A DNA stretch of 15,101 bases from JBBILG01 sp037445085 (GTDB lineage Bacteria; Pseudomonadota; Gammaproteobacteria; Burkholderiales; Methylophilaceae): the NCBI GenBank assembly GCA_037445085.1, contig JBBILG010000038.1, positions 1 through 15,101 of the forward strand, given 5' to 3'. Shown piece after piece: positions 7,246 through 14,755 of the stretch. A program made the translations under genes and the position numbers. Each line of letters opens with the position of its first letter. Within the stretch, counting starts at the first letter, position 1. The notes beneath the pieces are model-generated. The model was not told the DNA's origin and searched no databases. It worked only from the letters and a program-made list of their open reading frames with translations.

Positions 7246-7893
7246 TTATGTATATAGGTGGTGATGTCGAATGTAATCACACACGCCGTCCGGCAGCAGG
7301 TAGCGCGGGCTGTGGCCTTGGGCGAGCGTGGCGCGGATGGCGCTGGCGGATATGTCCAGCGCGGTCATGGCATGCGACCAGAGGCGCCCGGCGGGTGCGG
7401 CGTGCAGCTCGGCCGGGACTTCGCAGCGGCGCGTCTGCCACAGCGCGCGCAGCGCTGGCGCCATGGCCTGTTCCGTGGGCACCGCGCCGGGGCGGTGAGC
7501 GACCACGATGTGGGCGAGTCCGGGCAGTTCCTGCCAGCGGTGCCAGGTCGGCAGACCGAGGAAGGCGTCGCCGCCGATGAGCAGGCACAGCGGTGTCTCG
7601 TGCCCCAGCTCGCCGCGCAGTCCGGTCAGGGTGTCCACGGTATAGGAGGCGCCGCCGCGCCGCAGTTCGCGCTCGTCGAGGCGGAAAGCGGGGTTGCCGG
7701 CGATGGCGAGCCGCACCATGGCCACGCGGTGGCGGGTCCCCGTCAGGGGATGCGGGCGGTGCGGCGGGAACGCGGCGGGGACGAAACGCACTTCGTCAAG
7801 GCGCAGCTCCTCCACGAGTTCCTGCGCCATGCGCAGGTGACCGAAATGAACGGGGTCGAACGTCCCGCCCAGGATGCCGACAGGGGCCGCCAA
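7246..7893 (-). CDS. nadD: Nicotinate-nucleotide adenylyltransferase NadD
   Basis: NadD joins nicotinate mononucleotide and ATP to form deamido-NAD, an essential step of NAD synthesis. The 215 residues begin with the nucleotidyltransferase signature GGTFDPVHFGHL (9-20, including the HxGH histidines 16 and 19). A middle section has RGGASYTVDTL and LLIGGDAFLGLPTWHRW, and ISASAIR (about 181-187) is the second ATP-binding motif near the C-terminus. The only usable start is the TTG at 7893, because the base triplet just before it, in the same frame, is the TAG stop of proA. The TTG puts the first motif at the normal distance from the N-terminus. GAGG lies about eleven bases upstream. Expression probably depends on ribosomes finishing proA. 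Confidence 0.95.
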   Translation of the reverse strand: MAAPVGILGGTFDPVHFGHLRMAQELVEELRLDEVRFVPAAFPPHRPHPLTGTRHRVAMVRLAIAGNPAFRLDERELRRGGASYTVDTLTGLRGELGHETPLCLLIGGDAFLGLPTWHRWQELPGLAHIVVAHRPGAVPTEQAMAPALRALWQTRRCEVPAELHAAPAGRLWSHAMTALDISASAIRATLAQGHSPRYLLPDGVCDYIRHHHLYT

Positions 7894-9150
7894 CTAGCCG
7901 CGCACCTCGCCGTTGCCCAGCACGATGAACTTGAGGCTGGTGAGTCCTTCCAGGCCGACCGGGCCGCGCGCGTGCAGCTTGTCGGTGGAGATGCCGATCT
8001 CGGCACCGAGACCGTACTCGAAGCCGTCGGCGAAGCGGGTGGAAGCATTCACCATCACGCTGCTGGAATCCACCTCGCGCAGGAAACGCCTGGCCTTGGT
8101 GTAGTTTTCCGTGACGATGGCTTCGGTGTGCTGCGAGGAATAGCGGTTGATGTGCTCGATGGCCTCATCCAGCCCTTCCACCACCTTGCAGGAGATGATG
8201 GCGGCGAGATACTCGGTGTAGTAATCCTCTTCCGTCGCGGGACTGGCTTGCGGCACCAGCGCCCGGGTCTTTGCGCAGCCGCGGATTTCGACACCCTTGG
8301 CGGTCAGCATGGCGGCGAGCTGCGGCAGCAGGTCGCGGGCGACGGCGCGCGCCACCAGCAGCGATTCGGCGGTGTTGCAGGTGCCCAGGCGCTGGGTCTT
8401 GGCATTCTCGACGATCCGCAGGGCCTTGTGCGGGTCGGCCTCGTCGTCCACGTAGACGTGGCAGTTGCCGTCCAGGTGCTTGATGACGGGGATACGCGCC
8501 TCGGCAGAGATGCGCTCGATCAGCCCCTTGCCGCCGCGCGGCACGATGACGTCGACGTATTCCTGCATGGTGATGAGTTCACCCACGGCGGCGCGGTCGG
8601 TGGTCTCCACCACCGGCGCGGCCCCGCTGGGCAGGCCGGCGGCCTCCAGCCCTTGGTGCACCAGGGCGGCGAGCGCGCGGTTGCAGTGGATGGCCTCGGA
8701 GCCGCCGCGCAGGATGCAGGCGTTGCCGGACTTGATGCACAGGCCGGCGGCATCCACGGTCACGTTGGGCCGTGCCTCGTAGATGATGCCGATGACGCCC
8801 AAAGGAACCCGCATCCTGCCCACCTGGATGCCGGAGGGGCGGTATTTGAGATCGCTGATTTCGCCGACGGGGTCGGGCAAGGCGGCGATCTGCTCCAGTC
8901 CTTCCGCCATGGCGGCGACGGATTTTTCGCCAAGGCCGAGGCGGTCCAGCAGGGCCGCGTCCATGCCGGCGGCGCGCGCGGCGTCGAGGTCGGCGCGATT
9001 GGCGGCGAGCAGGGTTGCCTGTTCGCGGCGGATGGCGGCGGCGATGGCGAGCAGCGCGTGGTTCTTGGCCCGGGTGTCGGCGCGGGCCATGACGCGCGAG
9101 GCGGCGCGCGCCTGCCGCCCCAGGGTGTGCATGTAAGTTTTGATATCCAT
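7894..9150 (-). CDS. proA: Gamma-glutamyl phosphate reductase ProA
   Basis: ProA reduces gamma-glutamyl phosphate with NADPH to glutamate semialdehyde, the second step of proline synthesis. The 418-residue length is typical. Visible motifs are VPLGVIGIIYEARPNVTVDA (115-134), LRGGSEA (147-153), KHLDGNCHVYVD (224-235), QRLGTCNTAESLL with catalytic Cys258, and the C-terminal GLGAEIGISTDKLHARGPVG (380-399). The ATG at 9150 gives the usual N-terminus, and an AGG lies six bases upstream. proB, the preceding kinase of the pathway, is not next to it; proA follows holA by 25 bases and its stop codon touches nadD. This placement apart from proB is common in betaproteobacteria. Confidence 0.97.
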   Translation of the reverse strand: MDIKTYMHTLGRQARAASRVMARADTRAKNHALLAIAAAIRREQATLLAANRADLDAARAAGMDAALLDRLGLGEKSVAAMAEGLEQIAALPDPVGEISDLKYRPSGIQVGRMRVPLGVIGIIYEARPNVTVDAAGLCIKSGNACILRGGSEAIHCNRALAALVHQGLEAAGLPSGAAPVVETTDRAAVGELITMQEYVDVIVPRGGKGLIERISAEARIPVIKHLDGNCHVYVDDEADPHKALRIVENAKTQRLGTCNTAESLLVARAVARDLLPQLAAMLTAKGVEIRGCAKTRALVPQASPATEEDYYTEYLAAIISCKVVEGLDEAIEHINRYSSQHTEAIVTENYTKARRFLREVDSSSVMVNASTRFADGFEYGLGAEIGISTDKLHARGPVGLEGLTSLKFIVLGNGEVRG

Positions 9151-9175
9151 TCAGAGCCTGTTCTCAGTCTTCAGT

Positions 9176-10204
9176 TCAGGCCGCGGCCTGTCTGCGGGTT
9201 CCGGCGCGCGCCAGGCCCAGGCACAGGCGTGCGATTTCCAGCCGGGGCCGCCCCTGGGCCACGCCCTTGGCCATCCTGTCGATCTCCGCCATTTTCAGCA
9301 TGGCGGCCTCCAGCTGGCGCAGGCTGACGCGTGCCAGCATGCGCCGCACCAGCGCTTCGCGCTCCCCCCAGATTTTGGCCTCGCGCAAGACACTTGCCAA
9401 GTGTTCGCCGCGGGTCTGCGCGCGCTTCGCACGGGTTGCGCCGCGCAACACCCAGGCCAGCGGGCCCAGCAGGGCGAGCGGCTGCACGCCTTCCGCCTCC
9501 AGCCCCTGCAGGATTCTCGCCGTGCGCACCGCATCGCCGGCGAGCATGGCGTCGCACAGCAGGAAAGGGTCATAGCGCGATACGTTCAGCACCGCCTCGC
9601 GCACCGCTTCGGCATCCAGTGGGCCGGGCGGGAACAGCAGGCCGAGCTTCTGGATTTCCTGGTGGGCGGCGAGCAGGTTGCCTTCCACCTGGTCGGCGAG
9701 GAACTGCAGGGTGGCGGCATCGGTCTGCTGCCCCTGCTGTTGCAGGCGGTGAGCGATCCAGTGCGGCAGTTGGCCGATGTCTACCGTGTGCAGCGGCACC
9801 ACCACGCCGACGCGCTGCAGCGCGCCGTACCAGGCGCTGCTGCGCGCATCCCGGTCGAGTGCGGGCAGCACGACCACGGTCACGGTATCCGCAGGCAGTC
9901 GTGCGGCATATTCCTGCAGCACCCTGGAGCCTTCCACGCCGGGCCTGCCGGTGGGCAGATGCAGTTCCAGGAGGCGCCGGCGGGAAAACAGCGACATCTC
10001 GCGGCTACCTGACCACAGCTCGCCCCAGTCGAAATCGCCACCGGCGGTGTAGGACAGCCGCTCATCGTAGCCCTGCGCGCGCGCCGCGGCGCGGATGGCG
10101 TCCAGGCTTTCGCGCCGGGCGAGCGGCTCGTCGCCCGTCAGCAGATAGAGCGGCCGCAGGCCCTCTGCACAGTGCCGCGCGAGCTGATCTGCCGGTCGCT
10201 GCAT
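9176..10204 (-). CDS. holA: DNA polymerase III delta subunit HolA
   Basis: HolA is the delta subunit of the clamp loader. It opens the beta sliding clamp during chromosome replication. The 342 residues match the family length (E. coli 343). It begins with the delta-type ATPase-like fold without ATP-binding motifs (RPLYLLTGDEPLARRESLDA), continues with LADQVEGNLLAAHQEIQKL and VSRYDPFLLCDAMLAGD, and ends in the helical collar domain (EALVRRMLARVSLRQLEAAM). The open frame continues upstream to 10708, but that part lies opposite or beside lptE and is not delta-like, so the start is the ATG at 10204, five bases after the lptE stop. No good ribosome site is seen, which suggests coupling to lptE. 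Confidence 0.94.
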   Translation of the reverse strand: MQRPADQLARHCAEGLRPLYLLTGDEPLARRESLDAIRAAARAQGYDERLSYTAGGDFDWGELWSGSREMSLFSRRRLLELHLPTGRPGVEGSRVLQEYAARLPADTVTVVVLPALDRDARSSAWYGALQRVGVVVPLHTVDIGQLPHWIAHRLQQQGQQTDAATLQFLADQVEGNLLAAHQEIQKLGLLFPPGPLDAEAVREAVLNVSRYDPFLLCDAMLAGDAVRTARILQGLEAEGVQPLALLGPLAWVLRGATRAKRAQTRGEHLASVLREAKIWGEREALVRRMLARVSLRQLEAAMLKMAEIDRMAKGVAQGRPRLEIARLCLGLARAGTRRQAAA

Positions 10205-10209
10205 GCGGG

Positions 10210-10722
10210 CTAGTGGGCGGCGCCGGGCCTGCCGCTCCGCAATGCACTCAGCTGGCGCATGATTTCGCGTACCGCCTCGCTGCGCATGTCGTTGTACAGG
10301 CGCGCCTCCTCGGTTTCCTTGGCCAGTCGCTGGAGGTCGTCGTAGGAATAGTCGCGGCGCGATTCTACGGTCCGCGGCGCGCTCCACAGCGCTTCCCCGT
10401 CCTGGCGCAGGCGCACGGTGACTTGATAGACGAGCTCGTACTCGCGCACCCTGCCGTCGCCGGAGAGGGAAAGGATGTTCCGCCGGGTCTGTTCGTCCGA
10501 GAGTTCCAGGTGCATTTCCGCGCCTTGCGGGGCCGGCAGCACCTGCACGCCGCTGCCCTGCAGGGTGCGCTGCAGGTTCCTGGCAATGGTGGAGGCGCCA
10601 TGCTGCTCGATGTGGACGGATTTGAACGCCGGTTCGGCAACGCCGCGCAGATGGAAGCCGCAGGCGGTGAGCGCGGCCATGCAGCAGACGAGCAGAAGAT
10701 GACGGCAATGCGCGAAGTTCAT
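10210..10722 (-). CDS. lptE: LPS-assembly lipoprotein LptE
   Basis: LptE (RlpB) is the lipoprotein plug of the LptD barrel, which places lipopolysaccharide in the outer leaflet of the outer membrane. The 170-residue product has a short signal peptide and lipobox LTAC with lipidated Cys21. It is followed by GFHLRG, the usual first residues of mature LptE. The rest fits the alternating strand and helix pattern of the family, including EYELVYQVTVRL and the C-terminal helix after YNDMRSEAVREIMRQL. The ATG at 10722 comes three bases after the leuS stop codon with a weak GGGAT upstream. The order leuS-lptE-holA is widespread in proteobacteria and confirms a protein family that is poorly conserved in sequence. 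Confidence 0.93.
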   Translation of the reverse strand: MNFAHCRHLLLVCCMAALTACGFHLRGVAEPAFKSVHIEQHGASTIARNLQRTLQGSGVQVLPAPQGAEMHLELSDEQTRRNILSLSGDGRVREYELVYQVTVRLRQDGEALWSAPRTVESRRDYSYDDLQRLAKETEEARLYNDMRSEAVREIMRQLSALRSGRPGAAH

Positions 10723-10725
10723 GTG

Positions 10726-13473
10726 CTATCCCACGACGACGTTGACGAGTTTGCCGGGCACGGTGATGACTTTGCGTACGCTACTCCCATCCAGGAGTTT
10801 CTGCACGCATTCCTGTTGCACGGCGAACTGCTCGATGGCGGCACACCCGGTGTCGCTGGGCACTTTCATGCTGCCGCGCAGCTTGCCGTTGACCTGGATC
10901 ACCAGTTCGATTTCGTCCTGCGCCAGCGCGGCTTCCAGCGGTTCCGGCCAGGTGGCGGCGAGGATGTCCTCGCCGAACCCCAGCTCGCGCCACAACACGT
11001 GGCAGATGTGCGGCGTGATCGGTGACAGCAGGCGCAGCAAAATGGACAGGGCCTCCCCCACGACGGGGCGCGCTGCCGGCGCCTTGGCGGATTTTTCCAG
11101 CGCGTTGAGCATCTTCATCGCCGCGGAGACCACGGTGTTGAACTGGAAGCGGCCGAGGTCGTAATTCGCCTGTCTGAGGGTGGCATGGATTTCGCGGCGC
11201 AACGCTCTCGCCTCAGCGTCGAGGCCGTCGAGGTCTGCGGCCTCCCTGCCGATGCCCTCGCAGCCTGCGGCGAACGCCCACAGCCGCTTGAGGAAGCGGT
11301 GCGCACCCTCCACGCCGGCATCCGACCATTCCAGGGTTTGCTCGGGGGGGGCTGCGAACATCATGAACAGGCGCGCGGTGTCGGCACCATACTGCTCGAT
11401 CAGCGCCTGCGGGTCCACACCGTTGCGCTTGGACTTGGACATGGTGCCCATGCCCTGGAAGTCTACCGGCCGGCCGTCGGCCCTGAGCCTGGCGCCGGTG
11501 ACCCGGCCGGCGGCGTCGTGCAGCAATTCGACTTCGTCCGGTGCAAAATACTCGACGCCGCCCTTGTCGGTGCGGCGCGAGAAGATATGGTTGAGTACCA
11601 TGCCTTGGGTCAAAAGGTTCGCGAACGGCTCGTCAAGGGTTTGATCTGCGCGCAGCGCGTCGTTTGCACCTTCTCCCGCAGGCGGGAGAGGGCTGGGGGG
11701 GGGGAGCACCCCCACATCCCGCATCACTTTCCACCAGAAGCGCGAATAGAGCAGGTGCAGGATGGCGTGCTCGATGCCGCCGATGTACTGGTCCACCGGC
11801 ATCCAGTAGCCGGTTTCCTCGTCCACCATGGCCGAAGGGCTGAACCGGCTGGCATAGCGCGCGTAATACCAGCTCGAATCGACGAAGGTGTCCATGGTGT
11901 CGGTCTCCCGCCGGGCCGGCCTGCCGCATTGCGGGCAGGTGCAGGCGAGGAAATCCTCGCGGCGGTTCAACGGGTTGCCGGAACCGTCCGGCACGCAGTC
12001 TTCCGGCAGCACCACGGGCAGTTGCCCGTCCGGCACCGGCACGTCGCCGCAGTGCTCGCAATGGATGATGGGGATGGGACAACCCCAATAGCGCTGGCGC
12101 GACACGCCCCAGTCGCGCAGGCGGTACTGTGTCTTGGGGCCGCCCAAGCCGCGCGCGCCGAGCTTTGCGGCCATCGCTGCATACGCCTCTTCAAAATTGA
12201 GGCCGTCGAAGGCGCCGGAATTGAACAGCACCCCATATTCGGCGAACACATCGGACCACTCGCGCCAGTCGAGCAATGTCTGGCCGTTGGCGATCTGCAT
12301 GGCGGGAGCGTGCACGGCGTCTCCCTCGTGCGGCGCGGCGTTGTTGGCCATGATGACGGCGGCAGGTGCTTCATTCCAGCCGGCCGGCAGGATCACCGGC
12401 CTGATCGGCAGTGCATATTCCCGCGCGAAGGCGAAATCTCGTTCGTCTTGGGCGGGCACGGCCATCACCGCACCTTCGCCATAGCCCCACAGCACGTAGT
12501 TGGCTACCCATACCGGCAATGCTTCGCCGGTGAATGGGTGGATGACGAAGCGCCCCGTAGCCATGCCTTTCTTTTTCATGGTGGCGATGTCGGCCTCGGC
12601 AAGCGAACCGGCTTTGCATTCCCGGACGAAAGCGGCAAGTTCCGGGTTATTTTCCGCCGCGGCCTGCGCCAGCGGATGCTCGGCGGCTACCGCCACATAG
12701 GTGACGCCCATCAGGGTGTCCGGCCGGGTAGTGTAGACCTTGAGGTTCTCGCCGGAATCATCGGCATGAGGAAAATGCACCTCCATGCCGCGTGACTTGC
12801 CAATCCAGTTGGCCTGCATGGTCTTGACGCGCTCCGGCCAGCCCGGCAGCCGGTCGAGGCCGGTCAGCAGTTCTTCGGCGTACTGGGTAATGCCGAGGTA
12901 GTAGCCGGGAATCTCGCGCTTTTCGACAATGGCGCCGGTACGCCAGCCGCGCCCGTCGATCACCTGCTCGTTGGCCAGCACGGTCTGGTCCACCGGATCC
13001 CAGTTCACCACCTGGGTCTTCTTGTAGGCGATGCCTTTTTCCAGCATGCGCAGGAACAGCCACTGGTTCCACTTGTAGTAATCCGGCTGGCAGGTGGCGA
13101 GCTCGCGCGACCAGTCGATGGCGAAGCCGAGCGACTGCAACTGTTTCTTCATGTGGGCGATGTTGTCATACGTCCACTTGGCCGGCGGCACCCCGTTCCG
13201 GATGGCGGCGTTTTCCGCCGGCAGGCCGAAGGCATCCCAGCCCATGGGCTGCAGCACGTGGTAGCCGCGCATCCGGTGCCAGCGCGCCAGCACGTCGCCG
13301 ATGGTGTAGTTGCGCACATGCCCCATATGCAGCTTGCCGGAGGGGTAGGGGAACATGGACAGGCAGTAATACTTGGGTTTGCCGTCGTCGCGGCGAGCGG
13401 CGAAGGCATCCCGCTCCTGCCAGAATTGCTGGGCTTGCCGCTCGACGGCGGCGAATGGATACTGGGCTTGCAT
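10726..13473 (-). CDS. leuS: Leucyl-tRNA synthetase LeuS with an in-frame palindromic insert
   Basis: LeuS charges tRNA-Leu with leucine in the cytoplasm and edits wrongly charged tRNA. The 915-residue product, somewhat longer than usual, shows the class I motif HMGH (49-52), the editing domain with TTRPDTLMGVTYVA (248-261) and VPAQDERDF (339-347), a zinc-ribbon-like set of cysteines (472, 475, 511, 513, 516), MDTFVDSSWYYARY (527-540), and TMSKS (677-681) in place of KMSKS with the catalytic second lysine kept. The C-terminal anticodon and tRNA-binding domains are complete. Residues of about 589-613 are an insert not seen in relatives; it falls between MRDVG and DEPFANLLTQGMVL. The ATG at 13473 gives the standard N-terminus but has no clear ribosome site. 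It is the first gene of the long operon. Confidence 0.97.
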   Translation of the reverse strand: MQAQYPFAAVERQAQQFWQERDAFAARRDDGKPKYYCLSMFPYPSGKLHMGHVRNYTIGDVLARWHRMRGYHVLQPMGWDAFGLPAENAAIRNGVPPAKWTYDNIAHMKKQLQSLGFAIDWSRELATCQPDYYKWNQWLFLRMLEKGIAYKKTQVVNWDPVDQTVLANEQVIDGRGWRTGAIVEKREIPGYYLGITQYAEELLTGLDRLPGWPERVKTMQANWIGKSRGMEVHFPHADDSGENLKVYTTRPDTLMGVTYVAVAAEHPLAQAAAENNPELAAFVRECKAGSLAEADIATMKKKGMATGRFVIHPFTGEALPVWVANYVLWGYGEGAVMAVPAQDERDFAFAREYALPIRPVILPAGWNEAPAAVIMANNAAPHEGDAVHAPAMQIANGQTLLDWREWSDVFAEYGVLFNSGAFDGLNFEEAYAAMAAKLGARGLGGPKTQYRLRDWGVSRQRYWGCPIPIIHCEHCGDVPVPDGQLPVVLPEDCVPDGSGNPLNRREDFLACTCPQCGRPARRETDTMDTFVDSSWYYARYASRFSPSAMVDEETGYWMPVDQYIGGIEHAILHLLYSRFWWKVMRDVGVLPPPSPLPPAGEGANDALRADQTLDEPFANLLTQGMVLNHIFSRRTDKGGVEYFAPDEVELLHDAAGRVTGARLRADGRPVDFQGMGTMSKSKRNGVDPQALIEQYGADTARLFMMFAAPPEQTLEWSDAGVEGAHRFLKRLWAFAAGCEGIGREAADLDGLDAEARALRREIHATLRQANYDLGRFQFNTVVSAAMKMLNALEKSAKAPAARPVVGEALSILLRLLSPITPHICHVLWRELGFGEDILAATWPEPLEAALAQDEIELVIQVNGKLRGSMKVPSDTGCAAIEQFAVQQECVQKLLDGSSVRKVITVPGKLVNVVVG
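11635..11709 (-). repeat. REP-like palindromic insert inside leuS
   Basis: The segment encodes the Pro-rich VLPPPSPLPPAGEGANDALR and five more residues. Its core is a palindrome, CCTTCTCCCGC (11669-11679) with GCGGGAGAGGG (11682-11692), next to a run of ten G (11695-11704). The word CTCCCGC-GCGGGAG is typical of short intergenic palindromes dispersed in many proteobacterial genomes. LeuS relatives pass directly from MRDxG to DEPF. The insert is about 75 bases, a multiple of three, with no stop codon. Its ends are estimated from the protein comparison and may be off by several codons. Confidence 0.7.
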
Positions 13474-13523
13474 GGGTTCGGTATGTTGTGGGGGATGCCG
13501 TGGACGCGACTGGCAAAACGCGA

Positions 13524-13529
13524 ATTATA
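13524..13529 (-). promoter_or_regulatory. -10 box of the leuS operon
   Basis: A perfect TATAAT on the minus strand, 50 bases before the leuS ATG, would start transcription near 13517. No convincing -35 is seen (CAATCA at 17 bases matches only two positions), so an activator or further element may be needed. It would serve leuS to phr, since the gaps between those genes are 25 bases or less. Confidence 0.55.
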
Positions 13530-13585
13530 CCCTGTCGTTGCGCGCCTGATTGCATGGGCCCGCACGGAGAACGTATCATCCCGGA

Positions 13586-13595
13586 NNNNNNNNNN
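13586..13595. other. Assembly gap (10 N)
   Basis: Ten N between the leuS promoter region and the region upstream of prkB. The true size is unknown, so leuS and prkB may not be real neighbours. A repeat-like sequence begins directly after the gap. Confidence 0.95.
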
Positions 13596-13599
13596 GGTT

Positions 13600-13634
13600 C
13601 AGCCGCCAAGGCGCGAAGAATGCCAAGGAATTCA
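13600..13634. repeat. Short GCCAAG-type repeat at the gap edge
   Basis: GCCGCCAAGGCGCGAAGAATGCCAAG-like spacing gives three CAAG/GAAG units about 8-9 bases apart, ending in GAATTC. I recall similar units as dispersed intergenic repeats in environmental bacteria, which would explain a contig break here. The remaining 13635-13807 shows no gene or clear promoter. Confidence 0.4.
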
Positions 13635-13807
13635 CGGAGTGGGCGGCGGCGAGCCGATCCCTTCTATCCGTGACGGGATTCCAGCCGGACGGGTCGCCTA
13701 GGTTGTTCTCGTCGACCACGCGCCCTGCGCGGTTCGGGTAGGGGTTTGGGATCATTGGGCGCAGGCCCTGGAGTCACCGCCGGGACCGCGGCCGGCCGCC
13801 AGACATC

Positions 13808-13815
13808 AGGAGGGG
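13808..13815 (+). promoter_or_regulatory. Ribosome binding site of prkB
   Basis: AGGAGGGG lies directly before the ATG at 13818. It fixes that start against the longer open frame, which begins at 13746. Confidence 0.75.
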
Positions 13816-13817
13816 TC

Positions 13818-14712
13818 ATGTCCAGGAAGCATCCCGTCATCGCCGTCACCGGCTCCTCCGGCGCGGGGACGACGACCATCCGGTGCGCTTTCGAGCAGAT
13901 ATTCCGGCGGGAAAGCATCACGGCGGCCACTCTCGAAGGGGACAGCTTCCACAGCGTCACGCGCGCAGAATTCTCCGCCGCCGTGCGCCTGGCCGAGCAG
14001 AACCGCCATCGCCCCCCCCAGCCATTTCGGCCCGGAATGCAACCATTTCGACAGGATCGAGGAAGCCTTCCGCCGCTACGGCGAAACCGGCACATGCCAG
14101 CGCCGCCATTACATCCACAATGAAAACGAGGCGGCCGAATGCAACGCCCTCTACGGCTCCGACCTGAGGCCGGGCGAATTCACGCCGTGGGAGGGGATTC
14201 CGCCGGGTTCCGACCTGCTGCTCTACGAAGGGCTGCACGGCGGGGTGGTGACGGACGAAGTCAACGTGGCGAGGCACGTGGACCTGCTGATCGGCGTGGC
14301 CCCCATCGTCAACCTGGAATGGATCCAGAAAATCCATCGAGACACCGCCGAGCGCGGCTATGCCGCCGATGCGGTGACGCAGACCATTCTGCGCCGCATG
14401 CCGGACTACGTGCGCTACATCTGCCCGCAGTTTTCCTGCACCGACATCAATTTCCAGCGCGTTCCGCTGGTGGACACCTCCAACCCTTTCATCGCCCGCG
14501 ATATCCCAACCCTGGACGAAAGCATGGTGGTGATCCGCTTTCGCGATCCCTCGCGGGCGGATTTCCCCTGCCTGCTGACCATGATCAGGGATTCCTTCAT
14601 GTCGCGGCGCAACACCCTCGTGGTGCCGGGCGGCAAGATGGAATTTGCCATGCAGCTCATCCTGACCCCGCTGATCAGGGAACTCATGGCCAGGCGCGAG
14701 GCGGCGGAATAG
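13818..14712 (+). pseudogene. prkB: Phosphoribulokinase (bacterial class), frameshifted at a C8 run
   Basis: The enzyme phosphorylates ribulose 5-phosphate with ATP to ribulose 1,5-bisphosphate, the substrate of RuBisCO in the Calvin cycle. It reads MSRKHPVIAVTGSSGAGTTT with the P-loop at 12-20 and EGDSFH with Asp42 as the likely catalytic base, then breaks at eight C (14012-14019). The next frame resumes with SHFGPECNHFD and continues through YIHNENEAA, FTPWEGIPPGSDLLLYEGLHG, VNLEWIQKIHRD, LRRMPDYVRYICPQF, VDTSNPFIARDIPT and VVPGGKMEFAMQLI to the TAG at 14710-14712. With seven C the gene gives 297 residues, the family length, and every motif is kept, so an error in the run is more likely than a dead gene. 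The plus-strand start is set by a strong AGGAGG. It is convergent with adk. No cbb genes are in view. Confidence 0.93.
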
Positions 14713-14720
14713 TGCAAGGC

Positions 14721-14752
14721 CCTGTTTGCGGGTACGCCCTGCATGACACAGG
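14721..14752. terminator. Possible bidirectional stem-loop between prkB and adk
   Basis: CCTGT (14721-14725) pairs with ACAGG (14748-14752) around an inner GCGGG/CCTGC stem with one wobble. It lies between two convergent stop codons. There is no T run, and the stems are short. Confidence 0.3.
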
Positions 14753-14755
14753 AGA

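Noticed and set aside
7258..9327. A 689-residue open frame on the plus strand
   Set aside because: It lies antisense to nadD and proA, is rich in Gly, His, Ala and Val in the way typical of reverse frames of GC-rich genes, and matches no family I know.
10205..10708. Upstream extension of the holA frame
   Set aside because: It overlaps lptE in another frame of the same strand and does not resemble delta subunits.
9331..11025. A 564-residue plus-strand frame
   Set aside because: It is opposite holA, lptE and the leuS end, which are all well-supported genes. The composition is that of a GC-rich shadow.
11185..12795. A 536-residue plus-strand frame
   Set aside because: Fully antisense to leuS, with no recognisable domain.
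13600..13634. Possible CRISPR repeats
   Set aside because: The units are only about 9 bases apart, with no spacers and no cas genes.
13664..14095. A 143-residue minus-strand frame upstream of and over prkB
   Set aside because: Antisense to the strongly supported N-terminus of phosphoribulokinase, with no ribosome site or domain.
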